Shown in pieces: positions 16,891-25,541 of a DNA stretch of 64,000 nucleotides. Below the pieces are notes generated by a model that was given only the letters and a program-made list of their open reading frames with translations, made no database searches and was not told the origin of the DNA. How positions within the stretch are numbered: the stretch's first letter is position 1; every line of letters begins with the position of its first letter. Source of the stretch: Microbaculum marinum. GTDB lineage: Bacteria > Pseudomonadota > Alphaproteobacteria > Rhizobiales > Tepidamorphaceae. A program made the translations under genes and the position numbers. The stretch lies in the NCBI RefSeq assembly GCF_042646165.1, contig NZ_JBHRTC010000008.1. One strand, 5' to 3'.

Positions 16891-17939
16891 GGCCGCGCGC
16901 CTCCCGCATCCTTCGCCGGCGGCAGCACCCAGTCGCCGGCGGACGGCGGCGCGTACACCTCCTGTTCCTCCGAGCCGGACGGCTCTGGCTGCGGCGCGGC
17001 TTCGGCCGCGGCCACGGCGGCGCCAACCGCCGCCTTGTTGTCCGCCGCAATTGCCTCGAGCCGCTCCGCCTCGACCCCTGCCGCGAGCAGGCGACCGCGC
17101 AGCGCATCGATCGGATCGCGCGCCTTCCACTCCGCGATCAGCTCCTTGGGAACATAGCTCGCGTCGTCGTGCACGGCATGGCCCTCGATGCGCATGGTAT
17201 GGGCCTCGATCAGCGTCGGGCCGCCGCCTCCGCGGGCCCGGTCGACGGCTTGCCTGACCGTCTCGTGGACGGCGATCGCGTCGTTGCCGTCGACCTCGAC
17301 GCCGGGCATCCCGTAGGCGGCGGCGCGATCGGCGAGCGAGGTGATGGCGTATTGCTTCGCGAGCGGCGTCGAATAGGCGTACTTGTTGTTCTCGATCACC
17401 CAGACGTTCGGCGTCCGGAAGACCGCCGACATGTTGAGCGTCTCGTGCCATGCACCGGTCGAGGTCGCGCCGTCGCCGCAGAACGCCAGCGTCACCCGGT
17501 CGAGGCCGAGCCGGGTCGAGGCCATGCCGAAGCCGAGCGCCACCGGCCAGGAATCCGGCAGGTGCGAGATCATCGGATAGATGCCGCGCCGCAGGTCGCC
17601 GATATGGACGTCGCTGTCGCGGCCCTGGGAGGGATGGCCGGTCTTCCACAGATAGCTGCACAGGAACTCGGTCGGGGTGATCCCCTTGACCAGGTTGGCG
17701 CCGAGGTCGCGATGCAGCGGGCAGACGATGTCGTGCGCCTCGAGCGCCAGCGTCGCGCCGACAGGGATCGCTTCCTGGCCGCGGCCGCTGACCAGCCGGC
17801 CGGGAAGCCGTCCCTGCCGCTTCATGACGTGCAGCCTGTCCTCGATCGCCCGCGACAGGTCCATCCAGTGCAGCAGGCTGAGGCCGAGATCCACGTCGGT
17901 GTTGGTCGCCGCCCGCGGCTTCTGCTTCGCGGCGGTCAT
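16887..17939 (-). CDS. 2-oxoacid dehydrogenase E1 alpha subunit (thiamine pyrophosphate)
   Basis: Alpha subunit of the decarboxylating E1 component, 350 residues. The thiamine pyrophosphate motif is complete: GDGATSTGAWHETLN followed by NNKYAYST. GRGQEAIPVGATLAL and RDLGANLVKG are conserved in branched-chain type E1alpha. The C terminus carries an extra acidic and proline-rich tail of about 35 residues (EEQEVYAPPSAGDWVLPP), which might dock E2. Both ends overlap neighbours by ATGA, so translation of E1beta, E1alpha and E2 is probably coupled. Confidence 0.94.
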   Translation of the reverse strand: MTAAKQKPRAATNTDVDLGLSLLHWMDLSRAIEDRLHVMKRQGRLPGRLVSGRGQEAIPVGATLALEAHDIVCPLHRDLGANLVKGITPTEFLCSYLWKTGHPSQGRDSDVHIGDLRRGIYPMISHLPDSWPVALGFGMASTRLGLDRVTLAFCGDGATSTGAWHETLNMSAVFRTPNVWVIENNKYAYSTPLAKQYAITSLADRAAAYGMPGVEVDGNDAIAVHETVRQAVDRARGGGGPTLIEAHTMRIEGHAVHDDASYVPKELIAEWKARDPIDALRGRLLAAGVEAERLEAIAADNKAAVGAAVAAAEAAPQPEPSGSEEQEVYAPPSAGDWVLPPAKDAGGARP

Positions 17940-18976
17940 TGGACGATGCACTCCCTGACCGCCGCCGCGATCTTTTCGGCGGACGGCAGGAACGCCTGCT
18001 CCAGCGACTTCGCCGCGGGGATGGGCGTGTCGGGCGATGTCACCCGCATCACCGGCGCGTCGAGGTCGTAGAAGCAGTGCTCGGCCAGCCACGAGGCGAT
18101 CTCCGCGCCGATCCCCAGCGTGCGCGTGTCCTCGTGGGCGACGATGCACCTGGTCGTGCGCCGGACCGACTCCGCGATCGTCGGGAAATCGATCGGGCTG
18201 ACGCAGCGCAGGTCGACGACCTCGACGGATACGTCCTCCGCCTCCAGGCGCTGCGCCGCCTCGAGGGCCTTCGACAGGGTGGCCGAATAGCTGACCAGCG
18301 TCAGGTCGGTCCCCGGCCGCACGATCCTGGCGGTCTCCAGCGCACCGTCCGGCCGGCCGCGCCTCAGCGGCCCCCTGAGCGCCCGGTAGAGCGCCTTGTG
18401 CTCGAAGTAGAGAACCGGGTTCGGATCGGCGACGGCCAGTCGCAGCAGGTCGTAGGCGTCCTGCACCGAGCCGGGACAGACGACCTTCAGCCCCGGACAA
18501 TGCGCGAAGACCGCTTCCGGGCTCTGGGAGTGAAACGGTCCTGCGCCGACGCCGCCGCCCGCCGGCGCCCGCATCACGATCGGCACCGGGCAGCCGAAGC
18601 GGAAGTACAGCTTGGCCGCCTCGTTGACGAGTTGGTCGTAAGCGCAGGAGATGAAGTCGGCGAACTGGAACTCGGCGATCGGCCGCATCCCCGAGATCGC
18701 CATGCCGATGCAGGAGCCGGTGATGGCGATCTCCGATATCGGCGTGTCGATGACCCGGTCGTCGCCGAAGCGCTGCCACAGACCCTCGGTGACCCGGAAC
18801 GCGCCGCCCATCACGCCGATGTCCTCGCCGATCAGCACCACCCGGTCGTCCTCGGCGAGCTCGTCCTCGAGCGCCGCGCGGATCGCCTCGAGATAGGTCG
18901 TGTCGCCGGCGATCGGTCCGACCGGCGGCGCATCGTCCGTGTCGAACCAGCCTGCCGACCGATGGTCATCCGCCAT
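17936..18976 (-). CDS. 2-oxoacid dehydrogenase E1 beta subunit
   Basis: Beta subunit of the heterotetrameric E1, 346 residues, first gene of the three-gene unit. Family segments are RVVLIGEDIGVMGGAFRVT, DTPISEIAITGSCIGMA, QFADFI, RAPAGGGVGAGPFHSQSPE and the C-terminal SPDTPIP. The order beta-alpha-E2 is unlike the more usual alpha-beta-E2. With leucine dehydrogenase and an acyl-CoA dehydrogenase within 4 kb, the complex most likely handles branched-chain 2-oxoacids. The upstream 207 bases are shared with the divergent acyl-CoA dehydrogenase gene. Confidence 0.94.
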   Translation of the reverse strand: MADDHRSAGWFDTDDAPPVGPIAGDTTYLEAIRAALEDELAEDDRVVLIGEDIGVMGGAFRVTEGLWQRFGDDRVIDTPISEIAITGSCIGMAISGMRPIAEFQFADFISCAYDQLVNEAAKLYFRFGCPVPIVMRAPAGGGVGAGPFHSQSPEAVFAHCPGLKVVCPGSVQDAYDLLRLAVADPNPVLYFEHKALYRALRGPLRRGRPDGALETARIVRPGTDLTLVSYSATLSKALEAAQRLEAEDVSVEVVDLRCVSPIDFPTIAESVRRTTRCIVAHEDTRTLGIGAEIASWLAEHCFYDLDAPVMRVTSPDTPIPAAKSLEQAFLPSAEKIAAAVRECIVQ

Positions 18977-19183
18977 GCCCGTCCTTCTTCCTGTCGTCTC
19001 CTCGGGCCCTCGGGACGCAAAGCCACGAAGGTCTTCTCCAAGGTCCGGACCAGAAGAGCGGCCTCAGCTTCTGGGGTATTGGCGATTCTTGTCGGGGGTG
19101 GCGGGAGCGCAATTCCCGCCAATTGCGGCCGCAACCCCCGGTGATAGCATCCGCAGGCAACAAACCGAGCGGGGAGGACCGCC

Positions 19184-20854
19184 ATGTCGGCCGCGGCAGC
19201 ACACGTCTATCCGATCACCACGCACGAGGTGACCAACCAGTCGGGCGCCCTCACCGGCGTCAACTACTACGAGGCCGATACCATCCTGCGCGAGGCGGTC
19301 GCCCGCGAGGGCGCCGCGTGGGTCGCCGGGCGGGCCTCGAAGCTCGGTGCGGCGGCGGGCGACGCAGAGATCCAGCACCACGCCCACCTCGCCAACGCGC
19401 ACGAGCCCGTGCTCAGGACCCACGACCGCTTCGGCCACCGCGTCGACCTGGTCGAGTTCCATCCGAGCTACCACGTGCTGATGAAGCTCGCCTTCGGCTC
19501 GGGCGTCCATTCCCTGTCCTGGACCGCCGGCGAGCCCGGTGCCCATACGGCGCGCGCCGCCCTCAGCTACCTCTGGAACGAGATCGAGAACGGCATCGGC
19601 TGTCCGACCGGGATGGCCTACTCGTCGGTCCCGAGCCTGCGCCTCGTCCCGGCGATCGAGCGCGAATGGGAGCACAAGATTCTCGCCGAGGACTACGACC
19701 CGCGGCCGGTGCCGGTCGCCGACAAGCCGGCGGCGACGATCGGCATGGCGCTGACCGAGAAGCAGGGTGGCTCCGACCTCAGGGCGAACGCCACGCGGGC
19801 CGTCGCCGTGAACGGCGGCGGGCCGGGCGGCGAATATCGCCTGACCGGCCACAAGTGGTTCTGCTCGGCGCCGATGAGCGACGCCTTCCTGACGCTCGCC
19901 CGGACCGAGGCCGGACCGAGCTGCTTCTTCGTCCCGCGGTCTTTGCCGGACGGGACGCGCAACCGGTTCTTCATACAGCGGCTGAAGGACAAGTGCGGCA
20001 ACCGCTCGAACGCCTCCAGCGAGATCGAGTACGACGATACCTACGCCGTGCTGCTCGGCGAGGAGGGACGCGGCATCCGCACCGCGATCGGGATGGCGCA
20101 CCTGACGCGGCTCGACTTCGCGGTCGGATCGGCGGGGCTGATGCGCTGGGCCCTCAACCTCACCCTGCACCACACCCACAACCGCCGCACCTTCCAGCGC
20201 GTGCTGGCCGAGCAGCCGCTGATGCGCGTGGTGCTCGCCGACCTGTGCCTGGAATCGGAAGCGGCGACGGCGCTCGGCTTCCGCCTCGCCCGCGCCACCG
20301 ACGAGGCGCGTTCGGGGTCGGAGGAGGCGCGCCTGCTGGAGCGTATCCTCACCCCGGTCGCCAAGTACTGGAACTGCAAGCGGACGCCGGGCTTCGTGGC
20401 GGAATGCGTAGAATGCCACGGCGGCAACGGCTTCATCGAGGAACAGCCGATGCCGCGCCTCTACCGCGAGGCGCCGCTGAACGGCATCTGGGAGGGCACC
20501 GGCAACATGATCTGCCTCGACGTCCTGCGCGCCATGCAGATGGAGCCCGATACGGTCGCCGCCCTGCTGGCGGAGCTCGGCCGGGCGCGCGGCGCCGACA
20601 ACCGGCTCGACACGGCGATCGACACGCTGGAGACGGAACTGTCCGACCTGCGCGACCAGGAGTTGCGCGCCCGGTACCTCGCCGCGATGATCGCGACGGT
20701 GTTCGAGGCGGCGCTGCTGGTGCGCCATTCGACGCCGGCGGTGGCGGACGCCTTCGTCGTCTCGCGGCTGGACGGCCTGGCCAACCGGGCGTTCGGCAGC
20801 CTGCCGCGCGGCCTCGACGTCGCCGCCATCGTCGACCGGTCGAAGCTGCAGTAG
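19184..20854 (+). CDS. AidB-like acyl-CoA dehydrogenase
   Basis: A 556-residue FAD enzyme of the acyl-CoA dehydrogenase superfamily, of the AidB branch: longer than the usual 380-400 residues, with an N-terminal NQSGALTGVNYYEAD segment and C-terminal helices. The FAD/substrate region reads MALTEKQGGSDLRAN, then GHKWFCSAPMSDAFL, and the C-terminal EGTGNMICLDVLR is typical. AidB-type enzymes act on short or branched acyl-CoA and are linked to alkylation response in E. coli. Here the position next to a branched-chain 2-oxoacid complex suggests oxidation of isovaleryl- or similar CoA. A 17-bp stretch containing the stop is repeated at 20864-20880. Confidence 0.92.
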   Translation: MSAAAAHVYPITTHEVTNQSGALTGVNYYEADTILREAVAREGAAWVAGRASKLGAAAGDAEIQHHAHLANAHEPVLRTHDRFGHRVDLVEFHPSYHVLMKLAFGSGVHSLSWTAGEPGAHTARAALSYLWNEIENGIGCPTGMAYSSVPSLRLVPAIEREWEHKILAEDYDPRPVPVADKPAATIGMALTEKQGGSDLRANATRAVAVNGGGPGGEYRLTGHKWFCSAPMSDAFLTLARTEAGPSCFFVPRSLPDGTRNRFFIQRLKDKCGNRSNASSEIEYDDTYAVLLGEEGRGIRTAIGMAHLTRLDFAVGSAGLMRWALNLTLHHTHNRRTFQRVLAEQPLMRVVLADLCLESEAATALGFRLARATDEARSGSEEARLLERILTPVAKYWNCKRTPGFVAECVECHGGNGFIEEQPMPRLYREAPLNGIWEGTGNMICLDVLRAMQMEPDTVAALLAELGRARGADNRLDTAIDTLETELSDLRDQELRARYLAAMIATVFEAALLVRHSTPAVADAFVVSRLDGLANRAFGSLPRGLDVAAIVDRSKLQ

Positions 20855-20944
20855 CCGAGCGGCCGAAACTGCAGTAGCCGGGACCGGCGGCCCTCCTCGC
20901 ACCGGCCCCGTATCCTTGCTAGACTTGAGGCGGAGGACCATCAC

Positions 20945-21775
20945 GTGCCCCGGACAGATCCCCGAAACAGGTCCAGATACTGGCGCGATCCGCAGGTGCC
21001 GGGCCTGAGCTGCCTCGTCGCGGATTTCACCACCCACGAATACGCCCCCCACGTCCACGAGGCCTTCGTGGTGGCGGTGACGGAGGTCGGCGGGTCGGAG
21101 TTCAAGAGCCGCGGCAGGACGCAGGAGGCGACGGAAACCGTGCTGCTGGTCTTCAACCCGGACGAGCCGCATTCCGGCCGCATGGCGCGCAGCAGTCGCT
21201 GGTGCTATCGCGGCCTCTATCTCGCCGGACCGGCGATCGATGCGGTGAAGACGGCGGTCGGCCTGGGAGAGACACCGTACTTCACCGACAACGTCTTCCG
21301 CGACCGCGACCTCATCGACGCCTTCCTCGCCCTGCACAGGGCTCTCGACGACGGGCGGGACGCGCTGGAACAGTCGGAGCTTCTGGTCGCCAGCTTCGGG
21401 CAGCTCGCCTGCCGCCACGCGGCAAGCCAGGGCCGCGTCGAACTGCCGGCCTCCGATCGCCGCAAGATCAGGGCCGTCCAGGACATCATGCAGGACCGCT
21501 ACCACGAGGAGCTGCGCCTGGAAGACATGGGAGAGGGCATCGGCCTGAACCCGTTCCAACTCATCGGCCTGTTCAAGCGCGGCACCGGCCTGACCCCGCA
21601 CGCCTATCTCACCCAGCTCCGGCTGAAGGTTGCGATCGCCGCCATGAAGACGGGGGTGTCGCTGGCCGAGGCAGCCGTGTCCGCCGGCTTCTACGACCAG
21701 GCGGCGCTCAGCAAGCACTTCAAGCGCTCCTACGGCATCACGCCCCTGCAATGGGTCACCGCCGTGCGGAACTGA
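20945..21775 (+). CDS. AraC-family transcriptional regulator
   Basis: A 276-residue regulator. The N-terminal cupin-like sensing domain (about 25-150) has the HEYAPHVHEAFVVAVTE segment and NPDEPHSG. The C-terminal AraC domain (about 180-276) has two helix-turn-helix units: LRLEDMGEGIGLNPFQLIGL and LAEAAVSAGFYDQAALSKHF, ending GITPLQWV. It starts with GTG at 20945, 90 bases after the acyl-CoA dehydrogenase. AraC proteins of this type often activate neighbouring amino-acid efflux or catabolic genes, so the flanking dehydrogenases are candidate targets; this is inference. Confidence 0.93.
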   Translation: MPRTDPRNRSRYWRDPQVPGLSCLVADFTTHEYAPHVHEAFVVAVTEVGGSEFKSRGRTQEATETVLLVFNPDEPHSGRMARSSRWCYRGLYLAGPAIDAVKTAVGLGETPYFTDNVFRDRDLIDAFLALHRALDDGRDALEQSELLVASFGQLACRHAASQGRVELPASDRRKIRAVQDIMQDRYHEELRLEDMGEGIGLNPFQLIGLFKRGTGLTPHAYLTQLRLKVAIAAMKTGVSLAEAAVSAGFYDQAALSKHFKRSYGITPLQWVTAVRN

Positions 21776-21892
21776 CCGCGCGCTTCAATTTCGGCCAATA
21801 GCCGCCGCCCCGCCCCGGGCACACTGATCGCGATCACGGCAATCGAGCCCGAACGTCGGTTTCGGGTGCGCAGCTCGAGCGACGGGGACGGC

Positions 21893-22618
21893 ATGGCACG
21901 CTACTTCTGTCTGGACAATCCGGAGACACTGAGCCTCGAAACGGAGGTGGTCGACGCCATGCCCGGTCGTGTGCAGCTTGCCGAGACGCCATTCTACCCC
22001 GGCGGCGGCGGCCAGCTTCCCGATCGCGGCGTGCTGCGCTGGGCCGGCGGCGAGGCAGACCTCAGCGGTTTCGAGACCCGGGGCGGTCAGCTCTGGCATC
22101 TGCTGCCTGAGGGCACCGAAGTTCCCGCCGGTCCCGTGGAGGCCGCCGTCGACCCCGACTTCCGGCAGCTGATGCGTGAACTGCACACGGACCTGCACAT
22201 CGTCAACGCGCTCGTCTACCAGGGCTTCGACGGGGCGCTTGTGACCGGGGTACAGATGAACGACGACGGGACCGCCCGCATCGATTTCGACCTGAGCGAG
22301 GCCGACAACGACCGGCTGAGGGCGCTCGAACCCGAGATCAACGACGCCATCCGGCAGGACCTGATCGTCCGCCAGACGTATGTCGGTGAGGACGAGGCGT
22401 TCGAGGAGCCGGGCCTCATCCGCTCGCGCTCGGTCGCACCGCCGCCGACGCCGGACGGCAGGATCCGCGTCGTCGAGATCGTCGGCCTCGACCGGCAGGC
22501 CTGCGGCGGCACCCATCTCGCCTCGACAGGCGCATCGCGTCCCGTCCGCATCCTGAAGATCGACAACAAGGGGCGCCGCAACCGCCGGATCCGCATCGGG
22601 CTCGCCGCCTCCGTCTGA
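21893..22618 (+). CDS. AlaX-type alanyl-tRNA editing protein
   Basis: A free-standing trans-editing domain, 241 residues, that hydrolyses mischarged Ser- or Gly-tRNA-Ala. The N-terminal part has the TPFYPGGGGQLPDRGVL loop found in the editing module of AlaRS. The zinc site is formed by an HTDLH motif (in MRELHTDLHIVNAL) and the downstream CGGTH. GACGGGGACGGC precedes the ATG at 21893; the frame stays open a few codons upstream (21866). It is oriented like its neighbours but has no obvious functional link to them. Confidence 0.9.
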   Translation: MARYFCLDNPETLSLETEVVDAMPGRVQLAETPFYPGGGGQLPDRGVLRWAGGEADLSGFETRGGQLWHLLPEGTEVPAGPVEAAVDPDFRQLMRELHTDLHIVNALVYQGFDGALVTGVQMNDDGTARIDFDLSEADNDRLRALEPEINDAIRQDLIVRQTYVGEDEAFEEPGLIRSRSVAPPPTPDGRIRVVEIVGLDRQACGGTHLASTGASRPVRILKIDNKGRRNRRIRIGLAASV

Positions 22619-22679
22619 TCCCGTCCGGCCCTACCGGCCGCAGGCCTAGACTGCCATTCGCCTATCCGGAGACCTGCAC

Positions 22680-23750
22680 ATGACCGTCTTCTCGACAGAA
22701 TCCTTCGCCGACCACGAGCAGGTGGTGTTCGTCAGCGATGCGCCGAGCGGGCTGCGGGCCATCATCGCCGTTCACGACACCTCGCTCGGGCCGGGCATCG
22801 GCGGCTGCCGCATGTACCCCTATGCCTCGGAGGAAGAGGCGCTGCGCGACGTGCTGCGGCTGTCGCGCGGGATGACCTTCAAGGCGGCGGCGGCCGGCCT
22901 GGACTACGGCGGCGCCAAGGCCGTCATAATCGGCGATCCGAAGACCGCGAAGACGCCGGCGCTGCTGCGCGCGATGGGCGTGGCCGTCGACCGGCTCGGC
23001 GGGCGCTACGTCACCGCGGAGGACGTCGGCACGACGGTTGACGACTTCGCCGAGGTCCGCAAGACGACGCGTCACGTCGTCGGGTTGCCGGCCGAACTCG
23101 GCGGCAGCGGCGATCCCTCGCCGACGACGGCGCTCGGCGTGTTCATCGGTCTCGGCGCCGCCGCCCGGTACCGCTGGGGATCGCACCGGCTGGCCGGCAG
23201 GACCGTCGCGGTGCAGGGGCTCGGCAATGTCGGCTGGCACCTGTGCCGCCTCCTTGCCGACGCCGACGCCGCGCTGGTCGTGTCCGACATCGACCCGGGC
23301 CGGGCGGCGCAGGCCGCGTCCGCGTACGGCGCCAGAGTCGTCGAGCCGGAGGCGATCTATGCGGCCGATGCAGACATCTTCGCCCCCTGCGCGATGGGCG
23401 CCATCATCGATGACGGGACAATCGACGCCCTCAGGGCCGGCATCGTCGGCGGCGCGGCCAACAACCAGCTTGCCCGGCAGGAGCACGGGTTCCGGCTGCG
23501 CGACCGTGGCATCCTCTATGCGCCCGATTTCGTCATCAACGCCGCAGGCATGATCCGCGTCGCCTCGGAGATCGACGGATTCGACCAGGCCCTCGTCGAC
23601 CGCAGGGTCGCCAGGATCGCCACGACCCTGCAGGCGATCTTCGAGCGGGCCGACGCGGACGCCATCACCACGGAGGCGGCGGCGATGGATATTGCCGGCC
23701 AGCGTCTTCGCGCCGCCCGCGCGCGCAATGCCGCCGCGCTGGCCACCTGA
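22680..23750 (+). CDS. Leucine dehydrogenase (Glu/Leu/Phe/Val dehydrogenase family)
   Basis: NAD-dependent oxidative deaminase, 356 residues, converting leucine, valine or isoleucine to the 2-oxoacid. The N-terminal domain has GPGIGGCRMYPY and the catalytic lysine in LDYGGAKAVI. The dinucleotide site is VAVQGLGNVGWHL, and IVGGAANNQL and DFVINAAGMI are conserved in leucine and phenylalanine dehydrogenases. The length and motifs favour leucine dehydrogenase over glutamate dehydrogenase (about 410-450). It would feed the 2-oxoacid dehydrogenase encoded at 15.7-19.0 kb. Confidence 0.93.
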   Translation: MTVFSTESFADHEQVVFVSDAPSGLRAIIAVHDTSLGPGIGGCRMYPYASEEEALRDVLRLSRGMTFKAAAAGLDYGGAKAVIIGDPKTAKTPALLRAMGVAVDRLGGRYVTAEDVGTTVDDFAEVRKTTRHVVGLPAELGGSGDPSPTTALGVFIGLGAAARYRWGSHRLAGRTVAVQGLGNVGWHLCRLLADADAALVVSDIDPGRAAQAASAYGARVVEPEAIYAADADIFAPCAMGAIIDDGTIDALRAGIVGGAANNQLARQEHGFRLRDRGILYAPDFVINAAGMIRVASEIDGFDQALVDRRVARIATTLQAIFERADADAITTEAAAMDIAGQRLRAARARNAAALAT

Positions 23751-23764
23751 CCGGGGCCGGCAGG

Positions 23765-24895
23765 ATGGAAGCGGGGGCGATTGCGGTCCTGGACGCGCTT
23801 GTGGGCTTCGACACGACCTCGCGCCGTTCCAATCTGGAACTGGTCGACTGGGTCGTCGCCCACGTGGAGCGCCATGATGCACGGGTTCGGGTGACCTACG
23901 ACGATACCCGCACCAAGGCGAACGTCCTGGCGAGCTTCGGCCCGGCCGACGCCGCGGGCGTGGTGCTGTCCGGCCACACCGACGTGGTGCCGGTCGATTC
24001 GCAGGACTGGTCGACGGATCCGTTCACGCTCAGCGAGCGCGACGGGCGGCTCTACGGTCGCGGGACGGCGGACATGAAGGGCTTCGTCGCCTGCTGCCTG
24101 GCTGCCGTTGCCGGGATTTCGGAGGCGGAGCTGAAGCGACCCATCCACATCGCCCTCAGCTACGACGAGGAGATCGGCTGCTTCGGCGTTCCCCGCCTGA
24201 TCGAGGACATGCTGCGCCACGAGGCGAAGCCGGCCCTGGCGATCATCGGCGAGCCGACCGGCATGCGGATCGGCGACCGACACCGGGGCTATTGCGGCTT
24301 CCGCTCCACCTTCACCGGCAAGGCGGCCCATTCCAGCGATCCGAGCGCCGGAGCGAGTGCGATCTATCCTGCCTCGGCGCTCGTCGCGATGCTGCGTTCG
24401 ATGAGCGAGGGCGGCGCCCGGCGGGCCGGCCGCACGACCTTCAACGTCGGGCGCATCGACGGCGGCGCCGCGATGAACATCGTGCCGAACCTTTGCAAGG
24501 TCATCTGGGAGTTCCGGCCTGCGCCGGACGAGGACGTCGCCGGCCTGCGGGGCATGATCGAGGCCTTCATCGCCCGCATGACGCCGGCAAACGTCGGCCA
24601 TGCCACCGAGGTCGTGGCCTGGGTCCCTCCGCTGCCGCGTGATCCCGTCGACGAGGCGATCGCCATCGTCGAGACCTGCGGCGGCCTGGGCCCCTCGGCG
24701 ATGATGCCGTTCGGTACCGAGGCCGGCTTCTTCCGGGACGCCGGCATTCCGGCCCTGGTCTGTGGCCCGGGCTCGATCGAGCAGGCCCACCAGCCCGACG
24801 AATGGATCGCCGTGGAACAGATCGACTCCGCCACGCGCTTTCTCGGACGTGTCGCGACCTGGGCGTCGGCAGGGCAGGCGGCCTCGCCAGGCTGA
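23765..24895 (+). CDS. argE: Acetylornithine deacetylase (M20 family)
   Basis: A 376-residue two-zinc amidohydrolase of the M20 family, closest to ArgE. Metal and catalytic motifs are SGHTDVVPVD, YGRGTADMKGF, LSYDEEIGCFG, IIGEPTG and the late QAHQPDEW. The lid/dimerisation domain is at about 175-290. The canonical reaction is removal of acetate from N-acetylornithine in arginine synthesis, but related enzymes deacylate other N-acyl amino acids, which the catabolic neighbours might suggest. It follows leucine dehydrogenase after 14 bases and is probably co-transcribed with it. Confidence 0.9.
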   Translation: MEAGAIAVLDALVGFDTTSRRSNLELVDWVVAHVERHDARVRVTYDDTRTKANVLASFGPADAAGVVLSGHTDVVPVDSQDWSTDPFTLSERDGRLYGRGTADMKGFVACCLAAVAGISEAELKRPIHIALSYDEEIGCFGVPRLIEDMLRHEAKPALAIIGEPTGMRIGDRHRGYCGFRSTFTGKAAHSSDPSAGASAIYPASALVAMLRSMSEGGARRAGRTTFNVGRIDGGAAMNIVPNLCKVIWEFRPAPDEDVAGLRGMIEAFIARMTPANVGHATEVVAWVPPLPRDPVDEAIAIVETCGGLGPSAMMPFGTEAGFFRDAGIPALVCGPGSIEQAHQPDEWIAVEQIDSATRFLGRVATWASAGQAASPG

Positions 24896-25035
24896 CCTTT
24901 ACCGCGCGGGCGGCGTCTGCTAGCTAGCCGGAGGCCATATCGAGCACCGTCTCGTCGACCTTTCCAGGACACGGTCCGAGGGCACGGCACCGTCCGCGCC
25001 TCGCCAGCCGAGGTCCCAAGAGCGAGACCGATCCC

Positions 25036-25413
25036 ATGTCCTCCGCAGACATTCCCGGCTTCCGGTTCGGCCGGATCGCCGCGACCCTTCCCGTTGCCGA
25101 CATGGCCCGGGCCGAAGCGTTCTATGCCGGCGTCCTGGGCTTCCGGAAGGTATTCGAGAACGGCGAGCCCGTCGGCTTCATGATCCTGAAGCGCGACGCC
25201 GCCGAGCTGCATCTCACCCTCCAGAAGGACCGCGCCGCGGCACCCTTCAACATCGCGCACATGATGGTCGAGGACGTCGACGCGCTGCACGCCCTGTGCC
25301 GCGCCCACGGACTTCGCATCGTCAAGGGACTGCGCGACCAGGACTACGGGCTGCGCGCCTTCGTGTTCGAGGACCCGGACGGCAACCGGATCGACGTCGG
25401 CCAGCAGCTCTGA
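25036..25413 (+). CDS. Glyoxalase/bleomycin-resistance (VOC) family protein
   Basis: A 125-residue VOC-fold protein with the two paired beta-alpha-beta-beta-beta units: ATLPVADMARAEAFYAGVLGF at the front and FVFEDPDGNRIDVGQQL at the end. Metal-ligand positions are partly present (the glutamate of AELHLTL). VOC proteins include glyoxalases, dioxygenases and drug-binding proteins, and no function can be assigned. It stands alone, with 140 bases on its left and 128 on its right. Confidence 0.88.
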   Translation: MSSADIPGFRFGRIAATLPVADMARAEAFYAGVLGFRKVFENGEPVGFMILKRDAAELHLTLQKDRAAAPFNIAHMMVEDVDALHALCRAHGLRIVKGLRDQDYGLRAFVFEDPDGNRIDVGQQL

Positions 25414-25505
25414 TCGCCCGCGGCCCGTGTCCGCGTCCGGCCGCCCTGATCCGCACCGCCTCCGTTCGCCCGCCGCCGCGGCGGCTTGCCATTTGCGGCG
25501 CGTTT

Positions 25506-25530
25506 AAATATGAAAGAAAAAGTCATATTT
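25506..25530. promoter_or_regulatory. AT-rich inverted repeat AAATATGA-N9-TCATATTT
   Basis: A perfect 8-bp inverted repeat (arms 25506-25513 and 25523-25530, spacer AAGAAAAAG) ends 11 bases before the ATG of the unknown 179-residue gene. It lies inside an AT-rich stretch that is exceptional for this region. The position would block translation or transcription start, so a repressor site is the simplest reading. The DNA-binding protein is unknown. Confidence 0.5.
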
Positions 25531-25541
25531 GAGAGCGGCAC

